DNA from: Sediminicoccus rosea
GTDB lineage: Bacteria > Pseudomonadota > Alphaproteobacteria > Acetobacterales > Acetobacteraceae
Assembly: GCF_033547095.1 (NCBI RefSeq)
Contig: NZ_CP137852.1
Span: 3,031,501 to 3,095,500 of the forward strand
Reading direction: 5' to 3'
Length of the DNA stretch: 64,000 nt
Each line of letters opens with the position of its first letter. Position 1 is the stretch's first letter. The notes under the pieces were generated by a model. The model saw only the letters and a program-made list of their open reading frames with translations. It was not told the DNA's origin and searched no databases. Of this stretch, positions 1-8,906 are shown piece after piece. The position numbers and the translations under genes are program-made.

Positions 1-177
1 CGCGATGCCCCGCGCGGCGCCACCGGCCTGGACGATGGCCCCGGCGGTGCGTTCCGCCCCCGCGCCATCGCGGTCGGCGATCAGCACGCGCGCCCCCTCG
101 CCTGCCATGCGCAGCGCGGTGGCGCGGCCGATGCCGGAGGCGCCGCCCGTCACCAGCGCCACCTTGGCGGCCAGCAT
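1..177 (-). CDS. Short-chain dehydrogenase/reductase, N-terminal part
   Basis: Only the first 59 codons are inside the window; the rest lies beyond the left edge. The N-terminus reads into a classical SDR Rossmann fold: a glycine-rich nucleotide loop TGGASGIG at about residues 10-17, followed by an acidic ADR segment near residue 39 ending beta-strand 2. This predicts an NAD(P)(H)-dependent oxidoreductase; an aspartate at the end of strand 2 usually goes with NAD(H). The start ATG overlaps the stop of the upstream alpha/beta hydrolase (TGATG), so the two are likely co-translated. Substrate cannot be told; the catalytic YxxxK region is not visible. Confidence 0.85.
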   Translation of the reverse strand, partial: MLAAKVALVTGGASGIGRATALRMAGEGARVLIADRDGAGAERTAGAIVQAGGAARGIA

Positions 178-1118
178 CACGCGCGCAGACCCTCCTTCAG
201 CGCGCGCGCCGCGGTCTCGATCAGCTCCAGCGCAGGCTTGACGATGGCGCACATGGTGAGCGCGCCGTGCAGGATATCGGCGGCATGCAGATGCGTGACG
301 CGCACGCCCTCGCGCTCCAGCCGGGCCGCATAGTCGCGCCCCTCATCGCAGAGCGGGTCATGGCCCACGGTCAGCACGAAGGCGGGCGGCGTGCCGGCGA
401 GCGAGGCGGCGCGCAGCGGCGAGGCGCGCCAGTCGGTCCATTGCGCCGCATCGGGGATGTAGAGGTTGCGGAACCAGTACATCCCGGCCGCCACCAGCGG
501 CAGGCCGTCGGTGAAGCGCTCGTAGCTCTCATGCGTGGCCGTCATGTCGGTGGCCGGATACATCAGCAGCTGGAAGCGGAGCGGCGGCAGCGCGCCGTCG
601 CGCGACATCAGCGCCATCACGGCCGCGAGGTTGCCGCCCGCGCTGTCCCCGCCCACCGCCAGGCGCGCCGGATCCATGCCGAGGGCGGCAGCATTCGCGG
701 CGGCGTAGCGCACCGCCTCGGCCACATCCTCCACGGCCGCCGGGAAAGGGTGCTCGGGCGCCATGCGGTAATCCACGGCCAGCACGGCGCAGCCCGAGCC
801 ATTGGCCAGGCTGCGCGCCAGGTGGTCATGCGTGTCGAGGTCGCCGAAGACCCAGCCGCCGCCATGGGCGAAGACCAGACCGGGCAGGACCTCGCCGGGC
901 TTGCTGCCCAGCGGACGATAGAGGCGCGCGGCCACGCCGCTCGGCAGGCGCAGGTCACGCGCCTCCGCCACATCCGGCGAGGGCGGCTGCACGACGTTGC
1001 GGCCGGCCGCATACTGGGCGCGGGCAGCGAGCGGCTCCATCGTGTCGAAGCGCGGGCGGCCGCTTGCCTTCACCAGTTCGAGCAGGGCGATGCAATCGGG
1101 GTGCAGGGGCGCGGTCAT
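177..1118 (-). CDS. Alpha/beta hydrolase, hormone-sensitive-lipase type esterase
   Basis: A 313-residue cytoplasmic esterase/lipase of the HSL (family IV) type. The oxyanion-hole motif HGGG lies at residues 85-88 and the nucleophile elbow GDSAG at 157-161 (Ser159). The C-terminal acid is probably in [10 protein letters not shown] and the catalytic His in DILHG. The length is typical. It overlaps the start of a short-chain dehydrogenase by four bases, which suggests a two-gene unit in which an ester or lactone and an alcohol or ketone are processed in sequence. That role is inference; substrate is unknown. There is no signal peptide. Confidence 0.9.
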   Translation of the reverse strand: MTAPLHPDCIALLELVKASGRPRFDTMEPLAARAQYAAGRNVVQPPSPDVAEARDLRLPSGVAARLYRPLGSKPGEVLPGLVFAHGGGWVFGDLDTHDHLARSLANGSGCAVLAVDYRMAPEHPFPAAVEDVAEAVRYAAANAAALGMDPARLAVGGDSAGGNLAAVMALMSRDGALPPLRFQLLMYPATDMTATHESYERFTDGLPLVAAGMYWFRNLYIPDAAQWTDWRASPLRAASLAGTPPAFVLTVGHDPLCDEGRDYAARLEREGVRVTHLHAADILHGALTMCAIVKPALELIETAARALKEGLRA

Positions 1119-1287
1119 GGGTGCGCCTTGCCGTTCTGGAACATGCCTCGTCTCCCTCCGAAGGTCTTGGGCGCAGCATGGACCCGGGCGGCGCGGCGGG
1201 GCAACCGGGTGGCTGCGGTCCGCCTTGCAGCGCCCGGGTGGCTGGCCTAATTACGCGCGCATTGGCTGCTGACGGGCGAAACACTCG

Positions 1288-2058
1288 ATGAATGAGGAAG
1301 AACGCCGGCAGGCCAGGGCTTTCGCGGATCTCAGCTACGAGGGCTTCCGCGAACTCGCCGGGCGCGCCGATCTCAGCCGTTACCAGCGCATCGGCTTCCC
1401 AGACAGCCTGCGGGCCGGGCGCGAGGGCGCGATCTTCGACGACATCCGCGCCAAGCTGCCTGCGCTGGAGGCCAGGCGCGGGCTGACCGTGCTCGACATC
1501 GGCCCTGGCTGCAGCGATCTGCCGGCCCACATCATCGAGGCCTGCCGCGCGCAGGGCCACGAGATCATCCTGGTGGACTCGCCCGAGATGCTGGCGGCGC
1601 TGCCTGATGCCCCGTTCATCCGCAAGATCGAGGGCCCCTTCCCGGATTGCGCCCCGGCCCTCGCCGGGCTTAGCGGGCAGGTGGACGTGGTCGTCTGTTA
1701 TTCCGTGCTGCACTACGTCTTCGCGGCCGGCCCGCTCTTCGGCTTCCTGGATGCGGCTATGGGGCTGCTGCGGCCGGGCGGCGGAGCCATGCTGATCGGG
1801 GACGTGCCCAATGCCTCGATGCGGCGGCGCTTCCTCGCCAGCGCCGCGGGCGCCGCCTTCCACCGGCACTACACGGGCCGCGACGAGGACCCGGTGCCAG
1901 GATTCAACCAGCCGAGCGAGGGCGAGATGGATGACGCCGTCCTGCTCTCCCTCGTCGCGCGCGCCCGGGCTGCCGGGGTGGATGCCTGGGTCCTGCCGCA
2001 GCCGCCCGAACTGCCCATGGCAAACCGGCGCGAAGACCTCCTGCTGCGGAGGCCCTGA
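1288..2058 (+). CDS. Class I SAM-dependent methyltransferase in glycan operon
   Basis: A 256-residue protein with a class I methyltransferase motif I, VLDIGPGCSDL, at about residues 69-79, and an acidic motif II region (ILVDSPEML) that should bind the SAM ribose. Motif IV region is VVVCYSVLHYV. It is the first gene of a tight plus-strand operon with a NeuD-like acyltransferase, a beta-propeller protein and a FemAB-like transferase. The start/stop overlap with the next gene is ATGA. Context suggests methylation of a sugar or glycan precursor; this is inferred from neighbours, not from the sequence of the enzyme. Confidence 0.85.
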   Translation: MNEEERRQARAFADLSYEGFRELAGRADLSRYQRIGFPDSLRAGREGAIFDDIRAKLPALEARRGLTVLDIGPGCSDLPAHIIEACRAQGHEIILVDSPEMLAALPDAPFIRKIEGPFPDCAPALAGLSGQVDVVVCYSVLHYVFAAGPLFGFLDAAMGLLRPGGGAMLIGDVPNASMRRRFLASAAGAAFHRHYTGRDEDPVPGFNQPSEGEMDDAVLLSLVARARAAGVDAWVLPQPPELPMANRREDLLLRRP

Positions 2059-2756
2059 TGAGCGCGCCCGAGAAGCGGCATGACCTGGTCCTGGTGGGCG
2101 ACAGCGCCTTCGCCGAGGTCGCGCACGAATACTTCACCGCCTTCAGTCCCTATCGCGTCGTCGCCTTCGCGGTGGAGCGCGCCTTCCTGAGGCGGGATAG
2201 CCTCTGCGGCCTGCCCGTAGTGCCGCTGGAGGAACTGCCGGCGCGCTACCCGCCCGCCTCGCACCATGCCCATGTGGCCGTGGTCTACACCCAGCTCAAC
2301 CGGCTGCGCGCGCGGCTGGTGCGCCAGGTGGCAGCGGCGGGCTATCCCCTCGCCTCCTTCATCAGCCCCGCCGCTTTCGTGGCACCCAGCGCGCGCATCG
2401 GGCGGCATTGCTTCATCTTCGAGAACAATGTCGTGCAGTCCTTCACCGAGATCGGCGAGAATGTCGTGCTCTGGTCGGGCAACCATATCGGCCATCACAG
2501 CCGCGTCGGCGACAATGTCTTCGTCTCCTCGCACGTGGTCGTCTCGGGCTTCTGCGAGATCGGCGCCCACACCTTCCTCGGCGTGAATGTCGCGATCGGC
2601 AACAACCTGCGCGTGGCCGCCGATAACTGGATCGGCCAGGGCGTCGTCATCTCCCGCGACACCGAGGAGGGGCAGATGTTCCGCCCACCCGAGCAGGAGG
2701 CGGCCAAGGTGGGGGCGCGGCGCTTCTTCCGCGTGCGGGACGAGCCACCCGCATGA
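2058..2756 (+). CDS. NeuD/PglD-like sugar O- or N-acyltransferase (hexapeptide repeat)
   Basis: A 232-residue protein of the sialic-acid O-acetyltransferase NeuD / PglD type. An N-terminal nucleotide-binding-like segment (LVLVGDSAFAEVAHEYF, residues 10-26) is followed by a left-handed beta-helix built from hexapeptide repeats from about residue 100 to 200 (for example SARIGRHCFI, ENVVLWSGN, SRVGDNVFV). Such enzymes transfer an acyl group, usually acetyl from acetyl-CoA, to a sugar. It overlaps both neighbours by a few bases (ATGA junctions), so it is in the same operon as the methyltransferase and the beta-propeller gene. It is one of two such acyltransferases in the island; the other is at 7063-7713. 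Confidence 0.85.
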   Translation: MSAPEKRHDLVLVGDSAFAEVAHEYFTAFSPYRVVAFAVERAFLRRDSLCGLPVVPLEELPARYPPASHHAHVAVVYTQLNRLRARLVRQVAAAGYPLASFISPAAFVAPSARIGRHCFIFENNVVQSFTEIGENVVLWSGNHIGHHSRVGDNVFVSSHVVVSGFCEIGAHTFLGVNVAIGNNLRVAADNWIGQGVVISRDTEEGQMFRPPEQEAAKVGARRFFRVRDEPPA

Positions 2757-3673
2757 AGTGGCGCAAGCTCGGCCTGCTCTGGGCGCCGGATGGGCGGCAG
2801 CCCTGGGCCCAGTCCCACGCGATGCTGGCGACGCCGGTCTACCTGGAAGGCCGCATCCGCCTCCTGCTCGGTGTCTGCGACGCGAACATCGTCTCGCGCG
2901 TCGGCTGGATCGACGTGGATGCGCGCGACCCGAGCCGCGTGCTGGCCGTGGCCGAGACGCCGGTACTCGACATCGGCGAGCCCGGCCATTTCGACGACAA
3001 TGGCGTGAACCCCTGCAGCGCTGTCACCCTGCCCGATGGCTCGGTCAGGCTCTACTACAATGGCTACCAGCTGCAGACGAAGGTGCCCTACACGCTCTTC
3101 GCCGGGCTCGCGACCGCACCCCGCGGCGATGCGGATTTCACGCGCTGGGCGGTGACGCCGGTCTTCGACCGTGGCCCGAAGGAGCCGATCTTCCGTACCG
3201 CGCCCTATGTCCGCAAACGCGACGACGCAGCGGGCTGGGAGGCCTGGTATATCGGCGGCGCGGGCTTCAACTTCGTCGAGGGCCGCAAGCAGCCGCGCTA
3301 CAGCCTGCACTACGCGACCTCCGAGGATGGCATCCACTGGCCCAGCGAAGGGCGTGAATTGATGGTGCCCGAGGGCGAGGAGATCGGCTTCGGCCGGCCC
3401 TGGGTGGTGCGCGCCGGCGCGACCGATTGGCGGATGTGGTATGCCGTGCGCTCACCGCGCGGCTATGCCATGGGCTATGCCACCTCGTCCGATGGGCAGG
3501 CCTGGACGCGGCGCGACGCGGAAGTCGGGCTCGATGTCTCGCCGGGCGAATGGGATGGCGAGATGCTGTGCTACGGCGCCGTCGAGCGGATCGGCGGCGC
3601 GCTCTACATGTTCTACAACGGCGATGGCTATGGCCGGACCGGCCTCGGCCTCGCCGTGCTCGAAAGCGACTGA
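2753..3673 (+). CDS. Five-bladed beta-propeller protein, GH43/GH130-like glycosidase or phosphorylase fold
   Basis: A 306-residue protein with repeated propeller-blade signatures: RLYYNGYQ, WYIGGAGF, MWYAVRSP and LYMFYNGDGYG, together with ATSEDGIHW and ATSSDGQAW strands typical of GH43/GH130-like five-bladed propellers. There is no signal peptide, so it should act in the cytoplasm. Glycosidase or phosphorylase activity is possible, but I cannot assign the catalytic acids with confidence. It sits between a NeuD-like acyltransferase and a FemAB-like transferase with ATGA coupling upstream, and only seven bases separate its stop from the next start. A role in trimming, binding or building a glycan precursor is inference. 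Confidence 0.75.
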   Translation: MKWRKLGLLWAPDGRQPWAQSHAMLATPVYLEGRIRLLLGVCDANIVSRVGWIDVDARDPSRVLAVAETPVLDIGEPGHFDDNGVNPCSAVTLPDGSVRLYYNGYQLQTKVPYTLFAGLATAPRGDADFTRWAVTPVFDRGPKEPIFRTAPYVRKRDDAAGWEAWYIGGAGFNFVEGRKQPRYSLHYATSEDGIHWPSEGRELMVPEGEEIGFGRPWVVRAGATDWRMWYAVRSPRGYAMGYATSSDGQAWTRRDAEVGLDVSPGEWDGEMLCYGAVERIGGALYMFYNGDGYGRTGLGLAVLESD

Positions 3674-3680
3674 CACCGAC

Positions 3681-4637
3681 ATGTCCGCCACCGTGCGTCC
3701 CCTTACCGTCGAACGCTACACCGCGGCCGCGAGGCCCGAATGGGACGAGTTCGTCCGCACCAGCAAGAACGGCACCTTCCTGCTGCTGCGCGGCTACATG
3801 GACTACCATGCGGACCGCTTCGCCGACTGCTCGCTCATCATCCGCAGCGGCGAGGAGATCGTCTCGCTGCTGCCCGCCCATCGCGACGGGGACGTGGTGG
3901 CGAGCCATAACGGCCTCACCTTCGGCGGCTTCATCGTCTCGTCACGGATGACCACGCCGATGATGCTGCGCGTCTTCGACGTGGTGCGCGCGCATCTGGC
4001 GGCACAAGGGGCGAAGACGCTCATCTACAAGAGCATCCCGCACATCTATCACCGCCTGCCGGCGGAGGAGGACCGCTACGCCCTCTTCCGCCACGACGCC
4101 GAGCTCTACCGCCGCGACCTGCTGAGCACGATCGACATGGCGCGCCGCCCGCCGCCGCAGGAGCGCCGCCGGCGTGGCGCCGCCAAGGCGATGAAGGCGG
4201 GCGTCACCGTCGCCGAGGACACTGATTTCCCGCTCTTCTGGGACCTGCTCGATCGTCACCTGCAGGCGCGCTACGACGTGAAGCCGGTGCACAATGTGCA
4301 GGAGATCCAGTATCTCCATGCGGGCTTCCCGCAGAACATCAGGCTCTTTACCGCGCGCGACCCGTCAGGCGGGCTGCTCGGCGGCGTCGTCATCTACGAG
4401 GCGGATGAGGTCGCGCACCTGCAATACGCCGCCAGCACGCCGGACGGCTTTGCCATGGGCTGCCTGGACCGCATCTTCCTGCATCTGCTGGATGAGGTGT
4501 TCGCACAGAAGCGCTGGTTCGACTTCGGCAACTCCACCGAGCAGCAGGGCCGCTACCTGAATGACGGGCTGATCGAGCAGAAGGAAGGCTTCGGCGGCCG
4601 CGCCGTCGCGCACGACTATTTTCGGTTGAAGCTGTAG
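3681..4637 (+). CDS. FemAB-like GNAT family acyl/aminoacyl transferase
   Basis: A 318-residue protein resembling the FemAB / peptidoglycan-bridge branch of the GNAT superfamily. The N-terminal signature EWDEFVRTSKNGTFLLLRGY (residues 15-34) is characteristic, with a second acetyltransferase-like half around residues 180-318 (GGLLGGVVIYEADEVAHLQY; FDFGNSTE). An in-frame upstream extension to 3441 exists, but it overlaps the previous gene. The ATG at 3681 fits both the homologous N-terminus and the seven-base spacing. FemAB proteins add amino acids to peptidoglycan stems; in polysaccharide loci similar proteins are presumed to acylate or aminoacylate glycans. It is the last gene of the four-gene operon. 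Confidence 0.8.
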   Translation: MSATVRPLTVERYTAAARPEWDEFVRTSKNGTFLLLRGYMDYHADRFADCSLIIRSGEEIVSLLPAHRDGDVVASHNGLTFGGFIVSSRMTTPMMLRVFDVVRAHLAAQGAKTLIYKSIPHIYHRLPAEEDRYALFRHDAELYRRDLLSTIDMARRPPPQERRRRGAAKAMKAGVTVAEDTDFPLFWDLLDRHLQARYDVKPVHNVQEIQYLHAGFPQNIRLFTARDPSGGLLGGVVIYEADEVAHLQYAASTPDGFAMGCLDRIFLHLLDEVFAQKRWFDFGNSTEQQGRYLNDGLIEQKEGFGGRAVAHDYFRLKL

Positions 4638-4641
4638 CGGC

Positions 4642-5736
4642 TCACCCCCGGCCGGAGGCCTGCAGGCGCGCCGCGATGCGGCGGCCCAGCGCGATGGCCG
4701 GCTGTTCGATCACCCGGTGCGCCATGGCTGAGATCACCAGCAGGAGCAGCAGCGTGATCCCCGCCGCCGTCCCGCCCACGAGGCCGAGGCCGCGCGCCGC
4801 CGCCTCAAGGTAGGACCACAGCCAGTTGTGGAAGAGATAGACTGCGTAGGTGAGGTTGGAGAGAAAGACGATCCAGGCCGCGCCCCGCAGCCGCGCCCGC
4901 ATCAGCCAGACCGCCAGCGAGAGCAGGCAGGCCAGGGTCAGGAAATGCGAATTGGCCCCGCGCGGGTTGATGCCCGGCAGCGCCAGCAGGTAGCCCGCAT
5001 AGATGCCACCCACGGCCGCCAGTGCCGCGCCACCGCCAATCAGCCGCCGCTCATTCAGGAAGGCCACAGAACCCACGAAGAGGAAGGGCAGGTAGAGCGT
5101 GATGAAACCATCGCTCCAGCCATGCGCCGTGGGCATCGGCCCCGCCCAGAGCCCCAGCGCCGAGAGGGCGAGGTAGATCCAGGGCAGCGTCTTCGGTTGC
5201 TCGATCAGGCCGAGCGCCTTGAGCGCCGCCATGATGGCGTAGAACAGGACCTCGAGCCGCAAGGTCCACTCGACTCCGGCCAGCGCATAAGGCGTACCGA
5301 AGAGGTCGCCGATCAGGAGCAGGCGTGGGATCATCACCGAGAGAGGTGGCACGGCCTGGCCCAGCAGGAGTGCGGCGAGCAGCGTCTCGATCAGCACGGC
5401 GGCGATGTAGAGGGGATAGATGCGGAAGATGCGCCGCAGCAGGAATTCGCCCGCGCGCTCGCGCTGCAGCACCTGGGTGATGATGTAGCCCGAGACCAGG
5501 AAGAAGACGATCACGCCCGCCCCGCCCGCCCACACGAAGGGGGCGAGGATCTGCGCCATCAGGCGCAGCGTGACATGCAGTGAGGGGTCCTGCGCCGCAG
5601 CCTCGATCGCCGGGTAGAATTTGTGCCCGGCCAGCACGCTGGCGAAGGCGAAGATCCGGAGGACATCGAGAAAGACGACGCGGTCCGTCGCCGCGCGCGG
5701 CGCGTGCGGAGAATCCGCTGCCCCTCGGATTTGCAT
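4642..5736 (-). CDS. OafA/YrhL-type membrane acyltransferase
   Basis: An integral membrane acyltransferase of the Acyl_transf_3 family, 364 residues with about ten hydrophobic segments. The N-terminus has the usual layout FLDVLRIFAFASVLAGHKFY, with the Arg and His expected for acyl transfer across the membrane, followed by FLVSGYIITQVLQRE. Such proteins O-acetylate exported polysaccharides or lipid-linked sugars. I chose the ATG at 5736 because the family alignment begins there. A longer frame to 5841 adds 35 polar residues read from an AT-rich intergenic stretch that looks like promoter DNA. It is convergent with the FemAB-like gene and divergent from a GT2 gene. Confidence 0.85.
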   Translation of the reverse strand: MQIRGAADSPHAPRAATDRVVFLDVLRIFAFASVLAGHKFYPAIEAAAQDPSLHVTLRLMAQILAPFVWAGGAGVIVFFLVSGYIITQVLQRERAGEFLLRRIFRIYPLYIAAVLIETLLAALLLGQAVPPLSVMIPRLLLIGDLFGTPYALAGVEWTLRLEVLFYAIMAALKALGLIEQPKTLPWIYLALSALGLWAGPMPTAHGWSDGFITLYLPFLFVGSVAFLNERRLIGGGAALAAVGGIYAGYLLALPGINPRGANSHFLTLACLLSLAVWLMRARLRGAAWIVFLSNLTYAVYLFHNWLWSYLEAAARGLGLVGGTAAGITLLLLLVISAMAHRVIEQPAIALGRRIAARLQASGRG

Positions 5737-5874
5737 CACTTTGTAATAATTGCCATGTTTATTATTGCGCAGGACATCATCATGACTTGCCGGTTCGCTT
5801 GTGGAAATCGGCCTATTGCCCGCCCCCGGCAAATGCGCCAACCCTCCGCGTCATATTTTCTGGAGCCTGCCCGC
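5737..5874. promoter_or_regulatory. AT-rich divergent intergenic region
   Basis: This 138-base gap separates the divergent OafA-like acyltransferase and GT2 genes. Around 5740-5766 it is markedly AT-rich (TTGTAATAATTGCCATGTT then TATTATTG), one of the lowest-GC spots in the window. A divergent promoter is likely, but I could not place a convincing -35/-10 pair with standard spacing on either strand. Confidence 0.35.
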
Positions 5875-7041
5875 ATGGCCACGACGCCGATCGTCTCCGT
5901 CTGCATCCCGTCGTACAACCATGCGAAGTATGTCCGCGCCGCGCTGGAGAGCGTGCTCAGCCAGGATTTCGGCGACTTCGAGATCATCATCACTGATGAC
6001 GGCTCGACCGACGGCACGGTGGAGGAGGTCCTCGCCGTGCGTGACGAGCGCATCCACTTTGCCCGAAACGAGCGCAATGTCGGGCCGAGCGTCACGGCGG
6101 CGCGGAACATGGCGCGGGCGCGCGGGCGCTATTTCGCCTTCCTGCCCTCCGATGACCTTTACCTGCCGGGCAAGCTGCGCCGCCAGGTCGAGGCTTTCGA
6201 GCGGCAGCCCGATCTCGGCGCCGTCTTCTCCTGGATGACCCCTGTGGATGACGACGGCGCGCCCATCGCGGGCGACTTCCCCTATTACCGGCCGGCCGGT
6301 GTCACCCGGGAATCCGCGCTGCGGCACTTCTTCTTCGAGGGGAACCTGCTCTCCGCCCCCACCGTCATGGTCCGGCGCGAGGGCTTCGAGCGCGTCGGCG
6401 TCTTCGATCCCTGCCTGTGGCAGACCCAGGACTACGACATGTGGGTGAAGCTCTGCCTCGCCTTCCCGATCCATGTGATCGAGGAGGCGCTGGTGGCCTA
6501 CCGGCTGCGTGCGGGCGGCGCCAACATGCATGCCAGCAACCCCGCCACCGATGCGCGCGTTGCCTGGGAGTTCGTGCAGGTGCTGCGCAACTACTTCGGG
6601 CTGGAGCAGGACCCCGCGCTGTTCCTGCGCGTCTTCCCCGAAGCGGCGGCCCATCTGGAGCAGGGCTTCGGCGTCACCGGCGCGCTGGCGCTGATCGGCC
6701 TCGGCGCCGCCGCACCCGCGCCGCGCCATTTCGGAATCGAGGCGCTGTATCGCGCGCTCAACACGCCGGATGCGGCCGCCGCGCTCGAGCGCGCCGGCCA
6801 TGGCTGCGCCTATTTCTACCGGGCACTGGCCGAGGTGGACCCGCTGCGGACCGGCGCGCTGCGCGAGATCGCGAAGTTGCGCGGCGCGGCCGCCCAATCG
6901 GAGCAATATGCCCAGTTGCTCGAGACCTATAACGGGCTCGTCGCCTATCACCAGCAGGTGACGGAGGCAAAGGAGTGGTGGCAGAAGCAGGCCGAGGCCT
7001 GGGAGGCGCAGGCCAAGGCGCTGATGCCGCAGAAGCGGTGA
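5875..7041 (+). CDS. Glycosyltransferase family 2 with Trp-rich C-terminal tail
   Basis: A 388-residue GT2 (GT-A fold) enzyme. The N-terminus has VSVCIPSYNHAKYV, the nucleotide-binding DDGSTDGT at about residues 40-47, and the metal-binding FLPSDDLYLPGKL near residue 90. It ends in a helical tail (residues ~335-388) rich in Gln, Glu and Trp, with WW and EAWEAQ repeats, resembling the tail of the GT2 gene at 8907-10220. The longer frame from 5623 overlaps the neighbour and its promoter region; the ATG at 5875 matches the GT2 fold start. It should add a sugar to the island's glycan; donor and linkage are unknown. Confidence 0.9.
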   Translation: MATTPIVSVCIPSYNHAKYVRAALESVLSQDFGDFEIIITDDGSTDGTVEEVLAVRDERIHFARNERNVGPSVTAARNMARARGRYFAFLPSDDLYLPGKLRRQVEAFERQPDLGAVFSWMTPVDDDGAPIAGDFPYYRPAGVTRESALRHFFFEGNLLSAPTVMVRREGFERVGVFDPCLWQTQDYDMWVKLCLAFPIHVIEEALVAYRLRAGGANMHASNPATDARVAWEFVQVLRNYFGLEQDPALFLRVFPEAAAHLEQGFGVTGALALIGLGAAAPAPRHFGIEALYRALNTPDAAAALERAGHGCAYFYRALAEVDPLRTGALREIAKLRGAAAQSEQYAQLLETYNGLVAYHQQVTEAKEWWQKQAEAWEAQAKALMPQKR

Positions 7042-7049
7042 GGCGCGGC

Positions 7050-7068
7050 GGCTGAGGCCTCCTCAGCC
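7050..7068. terminator. Possible shared hairpin between convergent genes
   Basis: An inverted repeat GGCTGAGG-CCT-CCTCAGCC (8-base stem, 3-base loop) lies between the stop of the plus-strand GT2 gene and the stop of the minus-strand acyltransferase, overlapping the latter. No T-tract follows on either strand, so it is a weak candidate for a bidirectional terminator. Confidence 0.3.
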
Positions 7069-7713
7069 CCGCAGCACCCGTGCCGGCACGCCCACCACAG
7101 TCACCGCCGGCGGTACGTCGCGGATCACCACCGCCCCGGCACCGACCACCGCGCCCCGCCCCACCCGCCGGCGCGGAATGACACGCGCGCCGGTGCCGAG
7201 ATCCGCCCCCACCTCGACATGCACGCCGCCGGCCAGCGCCACAGCCGGCGCCAGCGTCGCGAAATCCTCCAGCACCACGTCATGCGCCAGGGTGCAGCCG
7301 GGATTGACCAGCACATGCCGGCCGATCGCGACATCCGTGGTGGCCGAGGCATGGCCGAAGAGGATGCTGCCCTCGCCCAGCGTCACCGTCTCGCCGATCC
7401 AGGCCGCCGGATGGCGCAGCGTGGCGAAGCGGGCGCCGGTCAGGCGTGCGACGGTCGCCGCGCGCAGCGCCGGGTCGCCCAGCGCGACCACCACCGAGAG
7501 GCCAGGATCGGCCCGCAGCAGCGCCGCAGCATCGTCACGCACCGGCAGCCCGTGCAGCGTGGCGGCGCTGCGATGGCCCGGATCCACCGCGAAGGCGAAG
7601 GGCTCGGCGTCGAAGCCGGCCGCCGCGATGTCGCGCAGGATCTGCAGCACCTCCCGCCCCAGGCCGCCCGCGCCGAAGATCAGCACACGACCGGGGCCGG
7701 ACGGACGGGTCAT
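7063..7713 (-). CDS. NeuD/PglD-like sugar acetyltransferase
   Basis: A 216-residue acetyltransferase. The N-terminal PglD-type domain begins VLIFGAGGLGREVLQIL (residues 10-26), and a hexapeptide-repeat beta-helix follows from about residue 105 (GEGSILFGHA, GRHVLVNPGCTLAHD, GADLGTGARV). This is the family that N-acetylates UDP-4-amino sugars (PglD) or O-acetylates sialic acid (NeuD). The likely catalytic His is in TLAHD. It is last in a minus-strand operon DegT aminotransferase - GT2 - GT4 - this gene, and overlaps the GT4 stop by four bases. Aminotransferase plus PglD-like enzyme in one operon fits synthesis of an acetamido-deoxy sugar (inference). Confidence 0.88.
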   Translation of the reverse strand: MTRPSGPGRVLIFGAGGLGREVLQILRDIAAAGFDAEPFAFAVDPGHRSAATLHGLPVRDDAAALLRADPGLSVVVALGDPALRAATVARLTGARFATLRHPAAWIGETVTLGEGSILFGHASATTDVAIGRHVLVNPGCTLAHDVVLEDFATLAPAVALAGGVHVEVGADLGTGARVIPRRRVGRGAVVGAGAVVIRDVPPAVTVVGVPARVLRG

Positions 7714-8825
7714 GCGAGGCAGGGAAGCGGCCGGGCGGACGCGGCCAGCGTGTCCAGATAGGCGGCCTCGTAGGCGTCCATCATCCGGCGCCGGTCGAAG
7801 CGCGCCTCGGCCACCTGGCGGGCCGTCTCGCGAAGCGCGGCGAAGCGGGCCGGGTCCTCCTGCAGCGCGCCGACCAGCGCGGCGCAGCGCGCCGCGTCCC
7901 GCGGCGGGCAGAGGAAGCCGTTGCGCCCTTCCTCGATCAGTTCGGGAATGCCGCCGACCGGGGCGGCGATGACCGGCACGCCGCAGGCATTGGCCTCCAT
8001 GATGGCGGCCGGGCGGCCATCCAGGACGGAGGGCACCACCAGCACGTCGATCTGCGCCAGCGCCGTTGTCGGGTGGTCGGCGAAGCCCGCGAAAGTGATG
8101 GCCGCGCGCGCCGGGCTCGCCGCGATGCGCGCCTTCACCTCGGCCGCCATCGCGCCCTCGCCGAACATGATGAAGCTGAGGCCGGGCCGGGTGGCGTGCA
8201 GCGCCTCGGCCAGGGTGATGAAGCCGAGCGGGTTCTTCTCGGCCGACATGCGGCCGACATAGCCCAGCACCAGTTCCGGGGCCGGCGGCTGCGCCGCGCG
8301 GCCGGCCGGCACGAAGCGGGAGATGTCCACGCCGCTCTCCACCTGGCGGACCCAGGCGCCATGCGGGCCGCCCTCCAGCAGGCGCACCATCTCCCGGCTT
8401 TCCACCAGCACGCCGTCATAGCAGGAGCCGTAATGGGCAAAGGCGTGGAAATGCGGCCCGTTGTTGTAGAGCGTGTCGAGCAGGCGCAACTCCGGCCGGC
8501 GCTCCTTCAGCCGCGCCAGGTGCGAATAGGCCCAGGGGCTGCCGATCTGCAGGATCAGACCTATGTCGCGCTCGGCCACGAGGGCTTCCAGACGGTCCGG
8601 TCCATAGGGACCGATCGCCTCAGAGAGGTCGATCAGGCGGCCCTCGGCAGCGAAGTCGTCCAGCGGATCCATGGTGTAGCCCTGCGCGACCGGCAGGTAG
8701 CGGGCCACGGTCACGTCATGCCCGCGTGCGCGCATCTCCCGCATCACCGAGACCGGCAGGGAGCCGACCACGAGGAAGGGAAAAAGGGCCAGGATGCCGC
8801 GCGCGGCGGGGGCGGGCTCAGCCAT
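7710..8825 (-). CDS. Glycosyltransferase family 4
   Basis: A 371-residue GT-B enzyme. The donor-binding C-terminal half shows GYVGRMSAEKNPLGFITLAE at about residues 188-207 and the GT4 E-x7-E-like signature MEANACGVPVIAAPVGGIPE near 270-290. The N-terminal half begins LFPFLVVGSLPVSVMREM, where an acceptor helix normally follows a Gly-rich loop. The GRMSAEKNPLGFI stretch is nearly repeated in the GT4 module of the fusion protein at 11636-14008, so the two are probably related by duplication. It lies between a GT2 gene (81-base gap) and a PglD-like acetyltransferase (ATGA overlap). Confidence 0.9.
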   Translation of the reverse strand: MAEPAPAARGILALFPFLVVGSLPVSVMREMRARGHDVTVARYLPVAQGYTMDPLDDFAAEGRLIDLSEAIGPYGPDRLEALVAERDIGLILQIGSPWAYSHLARLKERRPELRLLDTLYNNGPHFHAFAHYGSCYDGVLVESREMVRLLEGGPHGAWVRQVESGVDISRFVPAGRAAQPPAPELVLGYVGRMSAEKNPLGFITLAEALHATRPGLSFIMFGEGAMAAEVKARIAASPARAAITFAGFADHPTTALAQIDVLVVPSVLDGRPAAIMEANACGVPVIAAPVGGIPELIEEGRNGFLCPPRDAARCAALVGALQEDPARFAALRETARQVAEARFDRRRMMDAYEAAYLDTLAASARPLPCLA

Positions 8826-8906
8826 GTCGGGTGTCTCGGCAGATGCCGGGCCGCGAGGGCGCGGCGGGGCGGGTCATCGGGATGGGGGCGGCGGCCCGGG
8901 CGGGCA

